From: UBA6115 sp050953005
Lineage (GTDB): Bacteria; Bacillota; Clostridia; Christensenellales; Aristaeellaceae
Direction of reading: 5' to 3'
Length of the DNA stretch: 64,000 bases
NCBI GenBank assembly: GCA_050953005.1
Contig: JBMNLV010000004.1
Span: 124,001 to 188,000, forward strand
Shown here piece by piece: positions 9,232 through 18,452 of this stretch. The notes below the pieces were generated by a model. It worked only from the letters and a program-made list of their open reading frames with translations. It was not told the origin of the DNA and searched no databases. How positions within the stretch are numbered: the stretch's first letter is position 1; each line of letters starts with the position of its first letter. The position numbers were made by a program, and so were the translations under genes.

Positions 9232-9366
9232 AGAGAACGTTTTCACTCCTGGTTAAGTGCAAGGGTTTTGGGGATTTTCAAAGGTTTTCCTTGCACCAGT
9301 TTATATCATGTATCAGGATAAAATGCTTGTGGAATATTGGGGTTAGAATTGTTCAGTAGGGCCTAG

Positions 9367-11103
9367 TTAGCTCTTGGGTATAACAGGCAAGATCAATCTG
9401 GACGGATGATGTCGGTCGTGGTAGATCGTCTGATGTGCTATGATTCCTTCAGCCTCATATCCAACGCGACCAAATGTATTCAAATTGCGGTCAGCGTCTG
9501 GGAAAAGTGAACTGGTTACATCTAGCCGTATGGCTTCTCCGGGTTGTAGAATGATACTAGTGTTGGCGGCTTTAATTTCAAATTTATAGATTTTTCCAGG
9601 AATCATTGCCTCTGGTTTTTCTCCATTTCGATATCGGCCACGTACCAGTAGAGAGCCTAACTTGTATACTGTACCGTCTTTACGTACAACACTAACGCGA
9701 GCACAAAAATCTGTATCCCGTGCACTGGTTGATGCGTATATTATTGTATGAATTGGTCCTGTTATCTCAGTCTCTTCCGTAAAGGTAGGAGTTGTATAAA
9801 CTAGAACATCGTTTCTTCTTTGTATAAGTGCTTGGTTCTGCATAATCATCTTCTGGGATTCATTGGTGCCAGACGGACATGGATCCATTGGGTCATAGTC
9901 GTAATAATCTGCCGGTTCTTCTTCCGCGGGGGTTACAGAAAGAGTTCCATCGCCATGCAGTGTGTTAGCTTTTCCTCCTGAATGAAGATAGAAGTCTGTA
10001 AATTTTGTTCGTGCTAATGGCCATTCATATTCATCTCGCCAGATATTTGATCCCATGACAAACAGTTTGATTGGTGCTCCTGAGGTGAAATCCGTCTCTA
10101 TACCTTTGCACCAATGATCGAACCACTGCACCAGTTTCTCTGTCACACCGTAATCATCCCCAGATCCTTCAGGTCCATAATAGGTTCCTTCAATCCATCC
10201 TTCTAACCGATCCCCATGGGCCCATGGTCCGATAATCAGTTTAGAGCCTTTTCTACAGGCTTCGCTTCCTCCGCGGTCACGGAACTGAGTATAGTTGTAG
10301 ATAGTTTTGTCTCTTAGAAAATCATTCCAGCCAGTCAGATTGAGCGTAGGAACAGTTGTTTCTTCAAAACCTTCCACCCGTCCAATGAAACGCAAATAAT
10401 CTTTGTTGTCGATATTGGCTAGCAGATCCTTGTGAAACTGTAGTTCCGGTACACCCTCAACATTGCCTGCTGGCATATCCTTCATCGGTAACCAAGCAAC
10501 CTGTTCATTCATATTGAAACTTTGCATTTTGACAACAGCTTCTGGTGAATACTGATCTGGAAAATACTTCAGGCGGTCCAACGCTCGTCCGATAATCCAT
10601 CCGTATAAAACCGGAGAAAAAACACCAAAATCATAAATTGCAGGAAACTTTGTCCATGAAGTCATAAAGGGACAAATCGCCTTTAGATGAGGTGGGTTGG
10701 CTCTGGCACACGCTAGCTGTGAAAAACCATGATAGCTTTCACCCATCATAGCGACATTGCCATCGCACCATGGCATCTCCGCAATCGCTTCGATTGTATC
10801 ATAACCATCCTCATCCTGATGTCCAGCTGGATCACATATTCCTTCAGAATGACCAGTACCACGTACATCCTGAATCACTACATTGTACCCACAGCCTGCC
10901 ATCAAGTTTGCACGAAAATATCCTGCCAGCGGTGCAACTCCATCTTTCAGATACGGTGTGCGATTGATCACCGCAGGATAAGGCTTGTTGTTATTGGGAC
11001 GGTATACGTCCGCATACAACGTTACACCGTCACGGGTAGTAATCGGCACATTATACATTATCATAACGTCCATGATCTCTCGTCCGTTCATTATCTTAGG
11101 CAT
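9367..11103 (-). CDS. CocE/NonD-family hydrolase (X-prolyl dipeptidyl aminopeptidase-like)
   Basis: A 578-residue alpha/beta hydrolase, a normal length for the CocE/NonD family. The N-terminal part opens with MYNVPITTRDGVTLYADVYRP, shows VIQDVRGTGHSEG (oxyanion region) and the nucleophile elbow GESYHG with Ser123. The C-terminal beta-sandwich (X-Pro dipeptidyl-peptidase C-terminal type) includes TEITGPIHTIIYASTSARDTDF. No signal peptide, so it acts in the cytoplasm on an acyl ester or amide. GAGAGGA precedes the ATG. It follows the serine hydrolase gene by 12 bases and is the last gene of locus A; its TAA lies one base from an insertion-sequence end. Confidence 0.9.
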   Translation of the reverse strand: MPKIMNGREIMDVMIMYNVPITTRDGVTLYADVYRPNNNKPYPAVINRTPYLKDGVAPLAGYFRANLMAGCGYNVVIQDVRGTGHSEGICDPAGHQDEDGYDTIEAIAEMPWCDGNVAMMGESYHGFSQLACARANPPHLKAICPFMTSWTKFPAIYDFGVFSPVLYGWIIGRALDRLKYFPDQYSPEAVVKMQSFNMNEQVAWLPMKDMPAGNVEGVPELQFHKDLLANIDNKDYLRFIGRVEGFEETTVPTLNLTGWNDFLRDKTIYNYTQFRDRGGSEACRKGSKLIIGPWAHGDRLEGWIEGTYYGPEGSGDDYGVTEKLVQWFDHWCKGIETDFTSGAPIKLFVMGSNIWRDEYEWPLARTKFTDFYLHSGGKANTLHGDGTLSVTPAEEEPADYYDYDPMDPCPSGTNESQKMIMQNQALIQRRNDVLVYTTPTFTEETEITGPIHTIIYASTSARDTDFCARVSVVRKDGTVYKLGSLLVRGRYRNGEKPEAMIPGKIYKFEIKAANTSIILQPGEAIRLDVTSSLFPDADRNLNTFGRVGYEAEGIIAHQTIYHDRHHPSRLILPVIPKS

Positions 11104-11115
11104 TTTTCTTCCTCT

Positions 11116-12576
11116 CTATTGCCACAATCCATATGCAATTTCTTCCGGTACGTCAAAACTACCGACCGGGACCCTCACAGTTGACAAAATTGCACCTTTT
11201 TCATCAAAGCGAAAAGTTAAAAAGTGAATACGGCAACTTTCTAGCCAGCGTATTTCTAACCGTAAGGTATAGTCGTTTAGAAAGCTTCCAGCCATGCATG
11301 AAGTTCTTGCCGGGTTTGTACTGATAGGTTTCACGTCTTTAGTGATACGTTGACCTTTCATACCGATTGGACAGAACACAGTCTGACCGCGTGCTGAAAT
11401 CCCCAATGTTAACTCACCATTTTGTTCAAAAAATGAAAAAGCTTCAATAGGAGTACAGTATTCTCGGTTAAAAATACACAAATCATCGGCAAAGAAGCGT
11501 GCTGTACCTTCCGTAATCTTCAGTATGCATCCGTCTAGCTTCCGCAGTACATCCCTGTTTTCTCCATATTCAGGACGAGGAATAGCTAAACAAGCTAGGC
11601 GATGATTAAACGTTTTAGTCTCCTCAGTCGTCCACACTGTTTCCTTGTCCTTCAGTTTGGATACGAAGAGAGACAGCGCATTGCGGACTTTAACGTCTGT
11701 ACCGGGTTTAGACATAGTCTCTAGGATAGAAATCACGACATCCTTTTTAGGGAAAAGCATGCTCCATTGTCCCATAGCACCGTCAGCCAACATAAATTCG
11801 GGGTATATCCACATCATTCCACCATATGTTGCGCCGTCCGAATGGGGATTCTGGACCTGCAACGCGAACTTTACCCACTCTTCGCTTAGAATCCTTTTGC
11901 CGTTCCAAACACCGCCGCAACGATAAAGATCCATCATCAATGCATTATCACGGACTGAGGAGATTAATCCACCACTGCCGTTTTCCAGTCCGTCTTCATG
12001 CTTATGCCATACGATTTTTGTTGGATCGATTCCAATCTTATCAAACACTCTAGGCGTCAAAAACTCGATTAATCCCAATCCTGTTTGTTTACGAATGCAG
12101 GCACCAACCATTGAGCAGGCAATACTATTATAATATAATGCTGTGCCTGGTTGATGCACGATATCCATGGTAAAGAACTTTTCGATCCACTCCGGATCGG
12201 TAACTGCCGGCTGATTCTCCATTCCAGTTCCCATCGTGCAGATATGCTTTACTCTTAGCTCATCCCACCATGGCTTATTGAACGTATGATGAGCATGCTC
12301 CGAGAACAAATCGATTAGTCGGTCTTCCAGTGACAATATTCCTTCGGTTATTGCGGCACCCAGAGCAATTCCTGTCATTGTTTTTGTTAGAGATTGATCA
12401 CCATGGATCATGCCTGGACCGTAAGGTGCCCAATATCCTTCAATTACAGGTATCCCGTGACGCATGACCAGCAGTGCGTGCGGTTCGGTACCCGATTTCT
12501 CGATATTATCCAAGAGAAGGTTGGCGTCTTCATAAGAGACGCCAACCGTTCTAGGATGTTGTGATTGTAATATCAT
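11116..12576 (-). CDS. Serine hydrolase, beta-lactamase/class C fold (locus A)
   Basis: A 486-residue protein. The N-terminal 330 residues form a class-C beta-lactamase/D-Ala-D-Ala carboxypeptidase-like domain with the SxxK motif Ser62-Leu-Thr-Lys65 and the YxN motif Tyr149-Asn-Ser151; the remaining 150 residues are a small accessory domain. Without signal peptide it should be cytoplasmic, so it is more likely an esterase or amidase (EstB-like) than a cell-wall enzyme. The first four bases of its coding strand overlap the stop of the binding-protein gene (ATGA), so it is co-translated with the transporter. A paralogue holds the same operon position in locus B. Confidence 0.85.
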   Translation of the reverse strand: MILQSQHPRTVGVSYEDANLLLDNIEKSGTEPHALLVMRHGIPVIEGYWAPYGPGMIHGDQSLTKTMTGIALGAAITEGILSLEDRLIDLFSEHAHHTFNKPWWDELRVKHICTMGTGMENQPAVTDPEWIEKFFTMDIVHQPGTALYYNSIACSMVGACIRKQTGLGLIEFLTPRVFDKIGIDPTKIVWHKHEDGLENGSGGLISSVRDNALMMDLYRCGGVWNGKRILSEEWVKFALQVQNPHSDGATYGGMMWIYPEFMLADGAMGQWSMLFPKKDVVISILETMSKPGTDVKVRNALSLFVSKLKDKETVWTTEETKTFNHRLACLAIPRPEYGENRDVLRKLDGCILKITEGTARFFADDLCIFNREYCTPIEAFSFFEQNGELTLGISARGQTVFCPIGMKGQRITKDVKPISTNPARTSCMAGSFLNDYTLRLEIRWLESCRIHFLTFRFDEKGAILSTVRVPVGSFDVPEEIAYGLWQ

Positions 12577-14120
12577 TTCTGCTCAGCAATGAAGGCATCT
12601 AGCTGGGTACGATAATCGTTTACGATATCGTCGATACCGATAGCTTTACACTGATTAATGAACTCATCCAGCTTGGCTTCGGTCTGGTCTCCGAAGATAC
12701 CAAAGGCAAAGGAGAAACGGTGTTCGTTAAACAAAGCAGTTACTGCGGAGAGTTCAGCCTCATAGTTGCACTGATAGTTGAAGCCATTTACTGGAAAAAT
12801 ATCGGCGGGCACTTCAGCTGCTTCATACATTTTTTGATACATAGCGACCGCTGGATTTAGAGCTTGTTTAGGATCGGTGTCATGCTGTAAGGCTGCGTTA
12901 TTACCAATGGCAAAATAAGGATAATCAGTAGCTTCCGGTCCTAAGGTGTAGTACTTGCCATCTTCATCTTCTATTAGGTTATAATGACGTCCTTCGATGC
13001 CAAATACCAGTAGACGATTGATGATGGGATCGTTTTTCATAACGTCCAACGCTGTTGCAGCGCGTGTCATGTTTCTCTCGCTAGCCGGTGGAAAACCGAT
13101 ACAATATACAAAGTAGTTACCACGGCGGGTAACGCACTCATCATCCCATAGACAATTGAGGAATACTGGGGTGTCGTTCTTGATATTTTGTAGTAAGCTG
13201 TCCAAGCTAGCAGGCACGCCAAAGTTCAAGGCGGAAGTGCCAGCAAGGAAGTTGTCATCTACCATCGTGTAATTGGAGATCACGCTGGCTGGGAAATATC
13301 CCTTTTTGTAGAACTCAGCCATCTTCAGGCAGAACTGACGGTATTCGTCGGTGGTAGCAAACCAATGAAGATCTTCCGTGGAGAATTCCTTGCCAGTGTT
13401 ATACTTCCATACCAACCAGTTAGCAGTACCACAGTTGACATCCATCATATGGTTTTTGTATGTGAACCAATAGGTAGTGTCCAGTGGATAAGTTCCTTGG
13501 GCATTAAATACATAAATTCCAGTTGCAGCAGTATCCGCAGCGATCGCGTCCATCAGTTTTTCTAGATTTTCGCCGTTCTTGATGTCTTCTGCCTTGAATC
13601 CATATTTGTCAAGAATAGACTGACGGGTCCATACACCAGTAGCACTGATGCTACAAATATTGTTGGTGATACCATAATATTTGTCACCATACTTCATCTC
13701 ACGCCAGCTGACCGGAGCCTGGGTTTTGGCGGTCATGGGCATGTATTTTTCAACAAAATCCCAATCGAATCCAGTATAGCCGCCGTTATTAACGTAGTCA
13801 CCAAAGTTAAACCAGTACGCACCATAGACCAGGTCATAGTCATCGCTGCCTAAAAAAAGGCTCAACTTTGTGCCAAACTCACCATAGGATACAAAGTCGA
13901 TATTGATCTTGGTGTTGATCAATTCTTTCATACGAACATTTACAGTCTCTATGATTTCGTCGAAAGCCGCTGGCTTGTTTCCCGGGATGATCATGTTAAT
14001 TTCCTTGTATTCGGATAGATCAAGATCTTTCCAGGGGTTGGTCATCTCTTCTGCGTTCGCGATGTTAATCACGGACATAAACATCATTAGTGTCAGCATC
14101 AAAGACAGGATACGTTTCAT
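12573..14120 (-). CDS. Extracellular solute-binding protein, LplA-like (locus A)
   Basis: A 515-residue secreted protein with signal peptide MKRILSLMLTLMMFMSVINIANAEE, cleaved near ANA-EE, and no lipobox. The length and the segment pattern (VNVRMKELINTKINIDFVSYGEF, DYDLVYGAYW) fit the larger aldouronate/LplA type of binding protein. It delivers a glycoside or similar ligand to the two permeases encoded just upstream. A paralogue of about the same length sits in locus B (23076). In contrast to most other binding-protein genes here, no hairpin follows; the serine hydrolase gene overlaps its end by four bases. Confidence 0.88.
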   Translation of the reverse strand: MKRILSLMLTLMMFMSVINIANAEEMTNPWKDLDLSEYKEINMIIPGNKPAAFDEIIETVNVRMKELINTKINIDFVSYGEFGTKLSLFLGSDDYDLVYGAYWFNFGDYVNNGGYTGFDWDFVEKYMPMTAKTQAPVSWREMKYGDKYYGITNNICSISATGVWTRQSILDKYGFKAEDIKNGENLEKLMDAIAADTAATGIYVFNAQGTYPLDTTYWFTYKNHMMDVNCGTANWLVWKYNTGKEFSTEDLHWFATTDEYRQFCLKMAEFYKKGYFPASVISNYTMVDDNFLAGTSALNFGVPASLDSLLQNIKNDTPVFLNCLWDDECVTRRGNYFVYCIGFPPASERNMTRAATALDVMKNDPIINRLLVFGIEGRHYNLIEDEDGKYYTLGPEATDYPYFAIGNNAALQHDTDPKQALNPAVAMYQKMYEAAEVPADIFPVNGFNYQCNYEAELSAVTALFNEHRFSFAFGIFGDQTEAKLDEFINQCKAIGIDDIVNDYRTQLDAFIAEQK

Positions 14121-14189
14121 GTGTTTTCCTCCTTATAATTGGTTCTATTTCCAAGAACAGCTATCCGCCGCTCCAATGGATCGTTAGGA

Positions 14190-15104
14190 TTACCCCTTCA
14201 CCGCACCAATGGTTAGACCTTTCACAAAATATCTCTGAACAAGGGGATACAAGAAAATAATCGGACCTGTTACAACGCATGTCATGGCCATTCTCATACC
14301 GGTCGATGGCAGTGATACAGCTTCAACAGCATGGAACTGACCTTCTGCTACCAGCTGCTTTAGAGCCTGAGTGGTGCTTAGCATGTCCTGCAAAAAATAC
14401 TGCAGACTTTGCATTTCCGCTTTAGTGCTGAAAAGCATAGAATTGTACCAGTCGTTCCAGTATCCTAGTGCTGAGAACAGTCCCAGGGTAGCCAGCAGCG
14501 GTGTTGCTACAGGCATATACAGTCTAGCGTAAATTTTCAGTTCACCTGCACCGTCGATCTTTGCGGATTCAGATATTTCATAGGGAATGCTCTTCATATA
14601 GTTTTTTGCTATAATCGTATTCCACACAGAGAAGACCATCGGTAAGATTAGAGCCAGATAAGTGTTTTTCAGGCGGAGTATCTTAGTATACATAGTATAC
14701 CAAGGGATAAGACCACCGGAGAATAAAGTTGTAAAAAAGAAGAAGAAAGAAAAGCTATTTCGCCATTTAAAATCTTTCCGCGAAAGTATATATCCGGTCA
14801 GAGTATTCAGCAGCAGTGAAACCGCCGTGCCGACTGTCGTCACGAAAATGGTGTTCATATAGGCTCTTCCAATGCGTCTCGGGTTCGTAAACACCATATG
14901 ATATGCACTGAGCGAAAATTTTTCAGGTATCAATTGGAATCCGTTCCGTATCAAACTTGTCTCTTCTGCAAAAGAGGAAATAAAAATCAAATAGAATGGT
15001 ATCACACATAGCATCCCGAACGCAAAGAGGAGTACATAGCCCAGTGCATGAAAGCTCCATTCACTGAATGTTTGCTTATATTTCTGTCTGGACATGTCTC
15101 TCAT
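14190..15104 (-). CDS. Carbohydrate ABC permease, LplC/YtcP type (locus A)
   Basis: A 304-residue inner-membrane protein with about six hydrophobic segments. The cytoplasmic EAA loop is present as SESAKIDGAGELKIYARLYMP, which docks with the ATPase, and the protein ends in the classic QRYFVKGLTIGAVKG. It forms a heterodimer with the permease encoded eight bases upstream. No ATPase gene is seen in this operon, as is common for LplBC-type systems that share an MsmK-like ATPase encoded elsewhere. Confidence 0.92.
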   Translation of the reverse strand: MRDMSRQKYKQTFSEWSFHALGYVLLFAFGMLCVIPFYLIFISSFAEETSLIRNGFQLIPEKFSLSAYHMVFTNPRRIGRAYMNTIFVTTVGTAVSLLLNTLTGYILSRKDFKWRNSFSFFFFFTTLFSGGLIPWYTMYTKILRLKNTYLALILPMVFSVWNTIIAKNYMKSIPYEISESAKIDGAGELKIYARLYMPVATPLLATLGLFSALGYWNDWYNSMLFSTKAEMQSLQYFLQDMLSTTQALKQLVAEGQFHAVEAVSLPSTGMRMAMTCVVTGPIIFLYPLVQRYFVKGLTIGAVKG

Positions 15105-15111
15105 CCCCCCG

Positions 15112-16062
15112 TCAGAACAAGGTATAGTCCGGCTGGATCTTCTTAACTACAAAGTTAGCTAGCAAAATAGTGACAAAACACAGTATGGACTGAAATAAGC
15201 CTGCGGCTGCACCAAAGCCCAGATTTCCAGTCCCAGCCATAGCTCTATAGATGTACAGATCAAGAATGTCACCGACTTCAAGCAATACTCCGTTGTTACC
15301 TATTAACTGGTAGAACATACCAAAGTCTCCACGAAAAATTTGTCCGCATGCCAGCAGGAACAAAACTACCATGGTCGGCACCAGATTAGGTAGCGTAATG
15401 CGATATACCTTCTGCCAGCTATTTGCGCCATCGATCTCTGCAGCCTCGTACATTTCGCTATCTATCCCGGTAATCGCACTTAGATAGATAATGCTACCAT
15501 AACCGACACCTTTCCACATTCTGAAAAAAACCAGTAGGAACGGCCATGGCCGCGTATCAATATATACATTAATCATCGGTACGCCCAAGCTTTTTAACAT
15601 GCGGCTGATCAGACCGTTGTCATAGTCAAGCATAGTCTGTACCACAGCTGCAGCAATGACCCAAGAAATAAAATAAGGCAAAAAGATAAAGGATTGAAAC
15701 AGTTTTTTGAACCATCTGCAGCGCATTTCGTTAATGATAATAGCGAATCCAACTTCCATCACCATTCCAACAACAATAAACGCCAGATTATACAATAACG
15801 TGTTACGTGTCAATGGCCACAGTTTATTAGATACTGTCAGGAATTTGAAATTGTTAAACCCAACCCACGGGCTACCGAAAAGGCCCTTGGCAAAATTATA
15901 CTTTTCAAAAGCCATCAGCACACCAACCATCGGCGCATAACTAAAAACAAGCACATAAACAACAACAGGTAATAACAAAATCAGATAAACTCGATTCGCA
16001 CGTAAATCTCTACCGAATGCCTGTATGGCGTTACGTCTTTTGTGAACAAATCCCTCACTCAC
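15112..16062 (-). CDS. Sugar ABC permease, LplB type (locus A)
   Basis: About 316 residues with six hydrophobic segments; the EAA loop reads YEAAEIDGANSWQKVYRITLP and the end is VKKIQPDYTLF, typical of LplB. The GTG at 16062 is preferred as start because GAGGAGG lies a few bases upstream; a longer frame from ATG 16086 would overlap the preceding gene by 32 bases. With the GTG start the overlap is eight bases, suggesting translational coupling to the lectin-like gene. Confidence 0.9.
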   Translation of the reverse strand: MSEGFVHKRRNAIQAFGRDLRANRVYLILLLPVVVYVLVFSYAPMVGVLMAFEKYNFAKGLFGSPWVGFNNFKFLTVSNKLWPLTRNTLLYNLAFIVVGMVMEVGFAIIINEMRCRWFKKLFQSFIFLPYFISWVIAAAVVQTMLDYDNGLISRMLKSLGVPMINVYIDTRPWPFLLVFFRMWKGVGYGSIIYLSAITGIDSEMYEAAEIDGANSWQKVYRITLPNLVPTMVVLFLLACGQIFRGDFGMFYQLIGNNGVLLEVGDILDLYIYRAMAGTGNLGFGAAAGLFQSILCFVTILLANFVVKKIQPDYTLF

Positions 16063-17320
16063 TAACGTTCGCCTCCTCAAAATCATTCTTAGAAATATAT
16101 ACGCTTCGTACGCCAGAAAGCGGATAATTCACATCTCTTTGCTTTGTAACGCCCATAAAGAACAAGCCACTATGATTCATGATCCGGAAAGCGCCTCCAC
16201 ACAACGGTATTGCCTCTCCTTTTGTATTAATCCATCTCCAGCCGATGCGCTCCGGCTCATCATGATGAGCCGGATATAAGCCAATCATTTTCAATAACTC
16301 AGGCACCTCAAATCCTTCAGCTGAGCTTACATCCCGGAAAGCACAGTTACCCAAACCATGTTCTTCAACTTTTGTGGTAATCCGTACTGCGCCATCATGT
16401 CCGTCAAAATGTAATGCCTCGGGATTTCCTGGTAAGACTCGCTTACCATTTTTATCCAAAGCGTGCCAGTAAGAAGAATTGACTTCAAAACTGCAATCCT
16501 TTCGTAGCAGATCAACTGTATCTATCAGTTGGATCTCACCATTCATCAATCTAAAACCACAATCCCATTCATTTAGATTGCCAACAAGATCCCATATACC
16601 GGTAGTCTGGCCGTTATGTGTCCATTGCTTCGGTCCGCTACCAGTCAGTACAGAACCGGTGGTGGTCTGTATACCAATCTCACTTCGTTTATAATAATCC
16701 TGCCCTATATCTGTGTTACCAGTCGGGTTCATTTGATGTTTCCACATTCGCAATAGAATAGCCATTCTCAGTTGAAATGGCATTATCATCCAGCCGGGAC
16801 CTTTCCCTTTTACACTTTGTAATGCAACTTCGAAATTAGGGATATAAGCTGGTTCACTCATCGGTAGAGAGGCAGTTTTCCCTTCCACTAGGCAGTTAAT
16901 ATATTTGGATACCCATATTCTACGAATCCTATACTGTCCATACAGAAACGCAGGATGAGTTCCTTTCATTCTCGTTCCGTCAATCAAGTCTTCACAATTT
17001 ACAGCTGTAATTTCAACCATCACGGATGGTATACCGAATGCATCATAGATAACAGTATTCTTGCTATTTGAAAGCTTTTCCACAGCTTGCTTCAATTTGA
17101 ATCTTGCCTGATCCATTTTGTTTTCTTTTTCCAACAGACGCAGTTCATCTAATTCCTGGAGAATCATTTCTGCTGAGCCGGAAACTTTACATTCATTTGC
17201 CAGAATCTGACTGAAACGGATCTCGCTGATTTTATTACTGTATATGCACATTTCTGCAAACTTACGCCCCTTTCTTCTTTGTATAGCCTCATGCTCGTCT
17301 AGATGATTAAACAGTTGCAA
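16055..17320 (-). CDS. SUMF/C-type-lectin-fold protein (formylglycine-enzyme-like domain)
   Basis: A 421-residue protein. Residues 50-85 are Leu/Glu/Lys-rich and likely form a coiled coil. Residues 195-410 match the SUMF/FGE-like C-type lectin fold: GIQTTTGSVLTGSGP, GIWDLVGNLNEWDCG (243-255) and the closing GGAFRIMNHSGLFF and YPLSGVRSVYIS blocks. Known relatives include phage tail proteins and variable proteins of diversity-generating retroelements, which use this fold to bind ligands. The paired active-site Cys of true formylglycine-generating enzymes are not evident, so a binding role is more likely than catalysis. It begins with TTG directly after an in-frame stop and has a weak ribosome site. 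First gene of the locus A operon. Confidence 0.6.
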   Translation of the reverse strand: MQLFNHLDEHEAIQRRKGRKFAEMCIYSNKISEIRFSQILANECKVSGSAEMILQELDELRLLEKENKMDQARFKLKQAVEKLSNSKNTVIYDAFGIPSVMVEITAVNCEDLIDGTRMKGTHPAFLYGQYRIRRIWVSKYINCLVEGKTASLPMSEPAYIPNFEVALQSVKGKGPGWMIMPFQLRMAILLRMWKHQMNPTGNTDIGQDYYKRSEIGIQTTTGSVLTGSGPKQWTHNGQTTGIWDLVGNLNEWDCGFRLMNGEIQLIDTVDLLRKDCSFEVNSSYWHALDKNGKRVLPGNPEALHFDGHDGAVRITTKVEEHGLGNCAFRDVSSAEGFEVPELLKMIGLYPAHHDEPERIGWRWINTKGEAIPLCGGAFRIMNHSGLFFMGVTKQRDVNYPLSGVRSVYISKNDFEEANVSE

Positions 17321-17434
17321 GTCTTCTCAAAAAATGTATTCAAAGCCTTATTTGAAACCTTTTAAACGGGATGATCTCGTTTTCTCCTTTATCAGGCCAG
17401 CAACAGTGGAACATTCAAACTCGTATTATTATTA

Positions 17435-17471
17435 ATTATACTTGACATCAGTAAAGAATGTGCAATATAAT
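17435..17471. promoter_or_regulatory. Face-to-face divergent promoters between locus A operon and its AraC gene
   Basis: Plus strand: TTGACA at 17442-17447, an 18-base spacer and TATAAT at 17466-17471, driving the AraC gene. Minus strand: TTGCAC at 17465-17460, a 19-base spacer and TATAAT at 17440-17435, driving the transporter operon. The two core promoters occupy nearly the same 37 bases, so polymerase should bind only one at a time. The over-long minus spacer suits activator dependence. Confidence 0.65.
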
Positions 17472-17553
17472 ATCGTCATAAAAAGATAAATGGAACATAT
17501 TCTCTACTTTATATTTCGTTTCACGTCTTTACTGGGAGGTCGTTGAACATATT

Positions 17554-18411
17554 ATGCCATATTCATATGCAGCTAATCTACTTTTATGGCCTGTATCATG
17601 TAAAACAGTGTCTGTTTCTACCTCACAGCTAATCAGTGCAGGATCAGCGGACAATTGTTTCATACTGCTTTTATCCGGTAAAGTGGACATAGTTTATGAA
17701 GCAAAGACCTGTCCGTTAGAAATGGAATCTATCGCTGTAATGGGACGCAATATATCAATCACAGTAGAAAAGAAGGGTGACCATCCTTGTCAGTTGCTTC
17801 TTCTTCGTCTTGCGACTGTGGACAAACCACCCTATATCGATTTGAACCATCTGTGTTTAACGATCCCCATGATTGATTCATTTTTTACTTATAAGGAGCG
17901 CTTCTGCATTTTGAAAGATAAAGAGAATATTCGTTTTACTTTGAATGCAATTTTAAGCGAAATATATGAAAGAAAACCTGAATGGGAACAAATGGTCATC
18001 GTCAAGCTGCAAGAATTTTTGATATATCTTGCTCGTTCTTTTTATGCTCATGATCATATTACTGGCATTCAGCTACTTTCTACAGCGCGTGAATATATCC
18101 GCAATCACTACCGTGAAATACTGACAGTGGATCAGATTGCGTCTTACGTTGGAATAAGCCGTTCGTATCTGGCTCAACTCTTTGCGACTCATCTTCAATA
18201 CAGCACAGTCGATTATATTCAAGCAGTTCGTTGCGATCATGCAGCCTACCTACTGCGCACAACACGTTTTACAATTCTCGACATTGCCCTTGAAGTCGGC
18301 TTTAACAGCCGTCAGCATTTTGCCCGTACATTTGCTAAAATCTACGAGATTACTCCGAGTCAATACCGCAAAACACAGCTCATAATCAACGATAAAAAAA
18401 TACATAAATAG
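17554..18411 (+). CDS. AraC-family transcriptional regulator (locus A)
   Basis: A 285-residue protein with an N-terminal cupin-like sensor half and a C-terminal pair of helix-turn-helix motifs: LTVDQIASYVGISRSYLAQLFATH and TILDIALEVGFNSRQHFARTFAKI, then the usual PSQYRK. It probably activates the divergent transporter/hydrolase operon on sensing its substrate. A consensus promoter lies about 85 bases upstream; the GGGAGGT site is some 13 bases from the ATG, a long spacing. The TAG stop is the first three bases of a solitary insertion-sequence end. Confidence 0.9.
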   Translation: MPYSYAANLLLWPVSCKTVSVSTSQLISAGSADNCFILLLSGKVDIVYEAKTCPLEMESIAVMGRNISITVEKKGDHPCQLLLLRLATVDKPPYIDLNHLCLTIPMIDSFFTYKERFCILKDKENIRFTLNAILSEIYERKPEWEQMVIVKLQEFLIYLARSFYAHDHITGIQLLSTAREYIRNHYREILTVDQIASYVGISRSYLAQLFATHLQYSTVDYIQAVRCDHAAYLLRTTRFTILDIALEVGFNSRQHFARTFAKIYEITPSQYRKTQLIINDKKIHK

Positions 18412-18452
18412 TGTCTACTGAACAATAACCGTTTTCAAACTTACACCTGCAT
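18409..18452. mobile_element. Solitary end of an IS5/IS1182-like element
   Basis: The sequence from TAGTGTCTACTGAACAA onward resembles, over about 44 bases, the inverted 3' terminus of the element that ends at 30555 (shared CTGAACAAT, GTTTT and CCTGCA blocks). No element body or second end is found next to it. It supplies the stop codon of the AraC gene on its left and the last few codons and stop of the carboxylesterase on its right. Confidence 0.7.

Larger units (their letters stand above)
7494..9365 (-). mobile_element. Remains of an IS5/IS1182-like element, split by a second element
   Basis: The outer ends are TAGTGTTTACTGAACAA at 7494-7510 and TTGTTCAGTAGGGCCTA at 9349-9365, inverted copies that define one element. 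Of its interior only about 20 bases at the left and 251 bases at the right (9115-9365) remain; the right part carries the promoter-side leader and the first codons of a transposase like the one at 43722. Everything else is missing and replaced by another element (7515-9114). The two flanking genes end at or within two bases of the outer ends, so insertion took place between convergent genes. Confidence 0.75.

Noticed and set aside
17321..17400. Better start for the lectin-like gene behind AAAGGAG near 17372
   Set aside because: The frame after that site ends at TGA within 11 codons and has no start codon; an upstream frameshift is possible but not shown.
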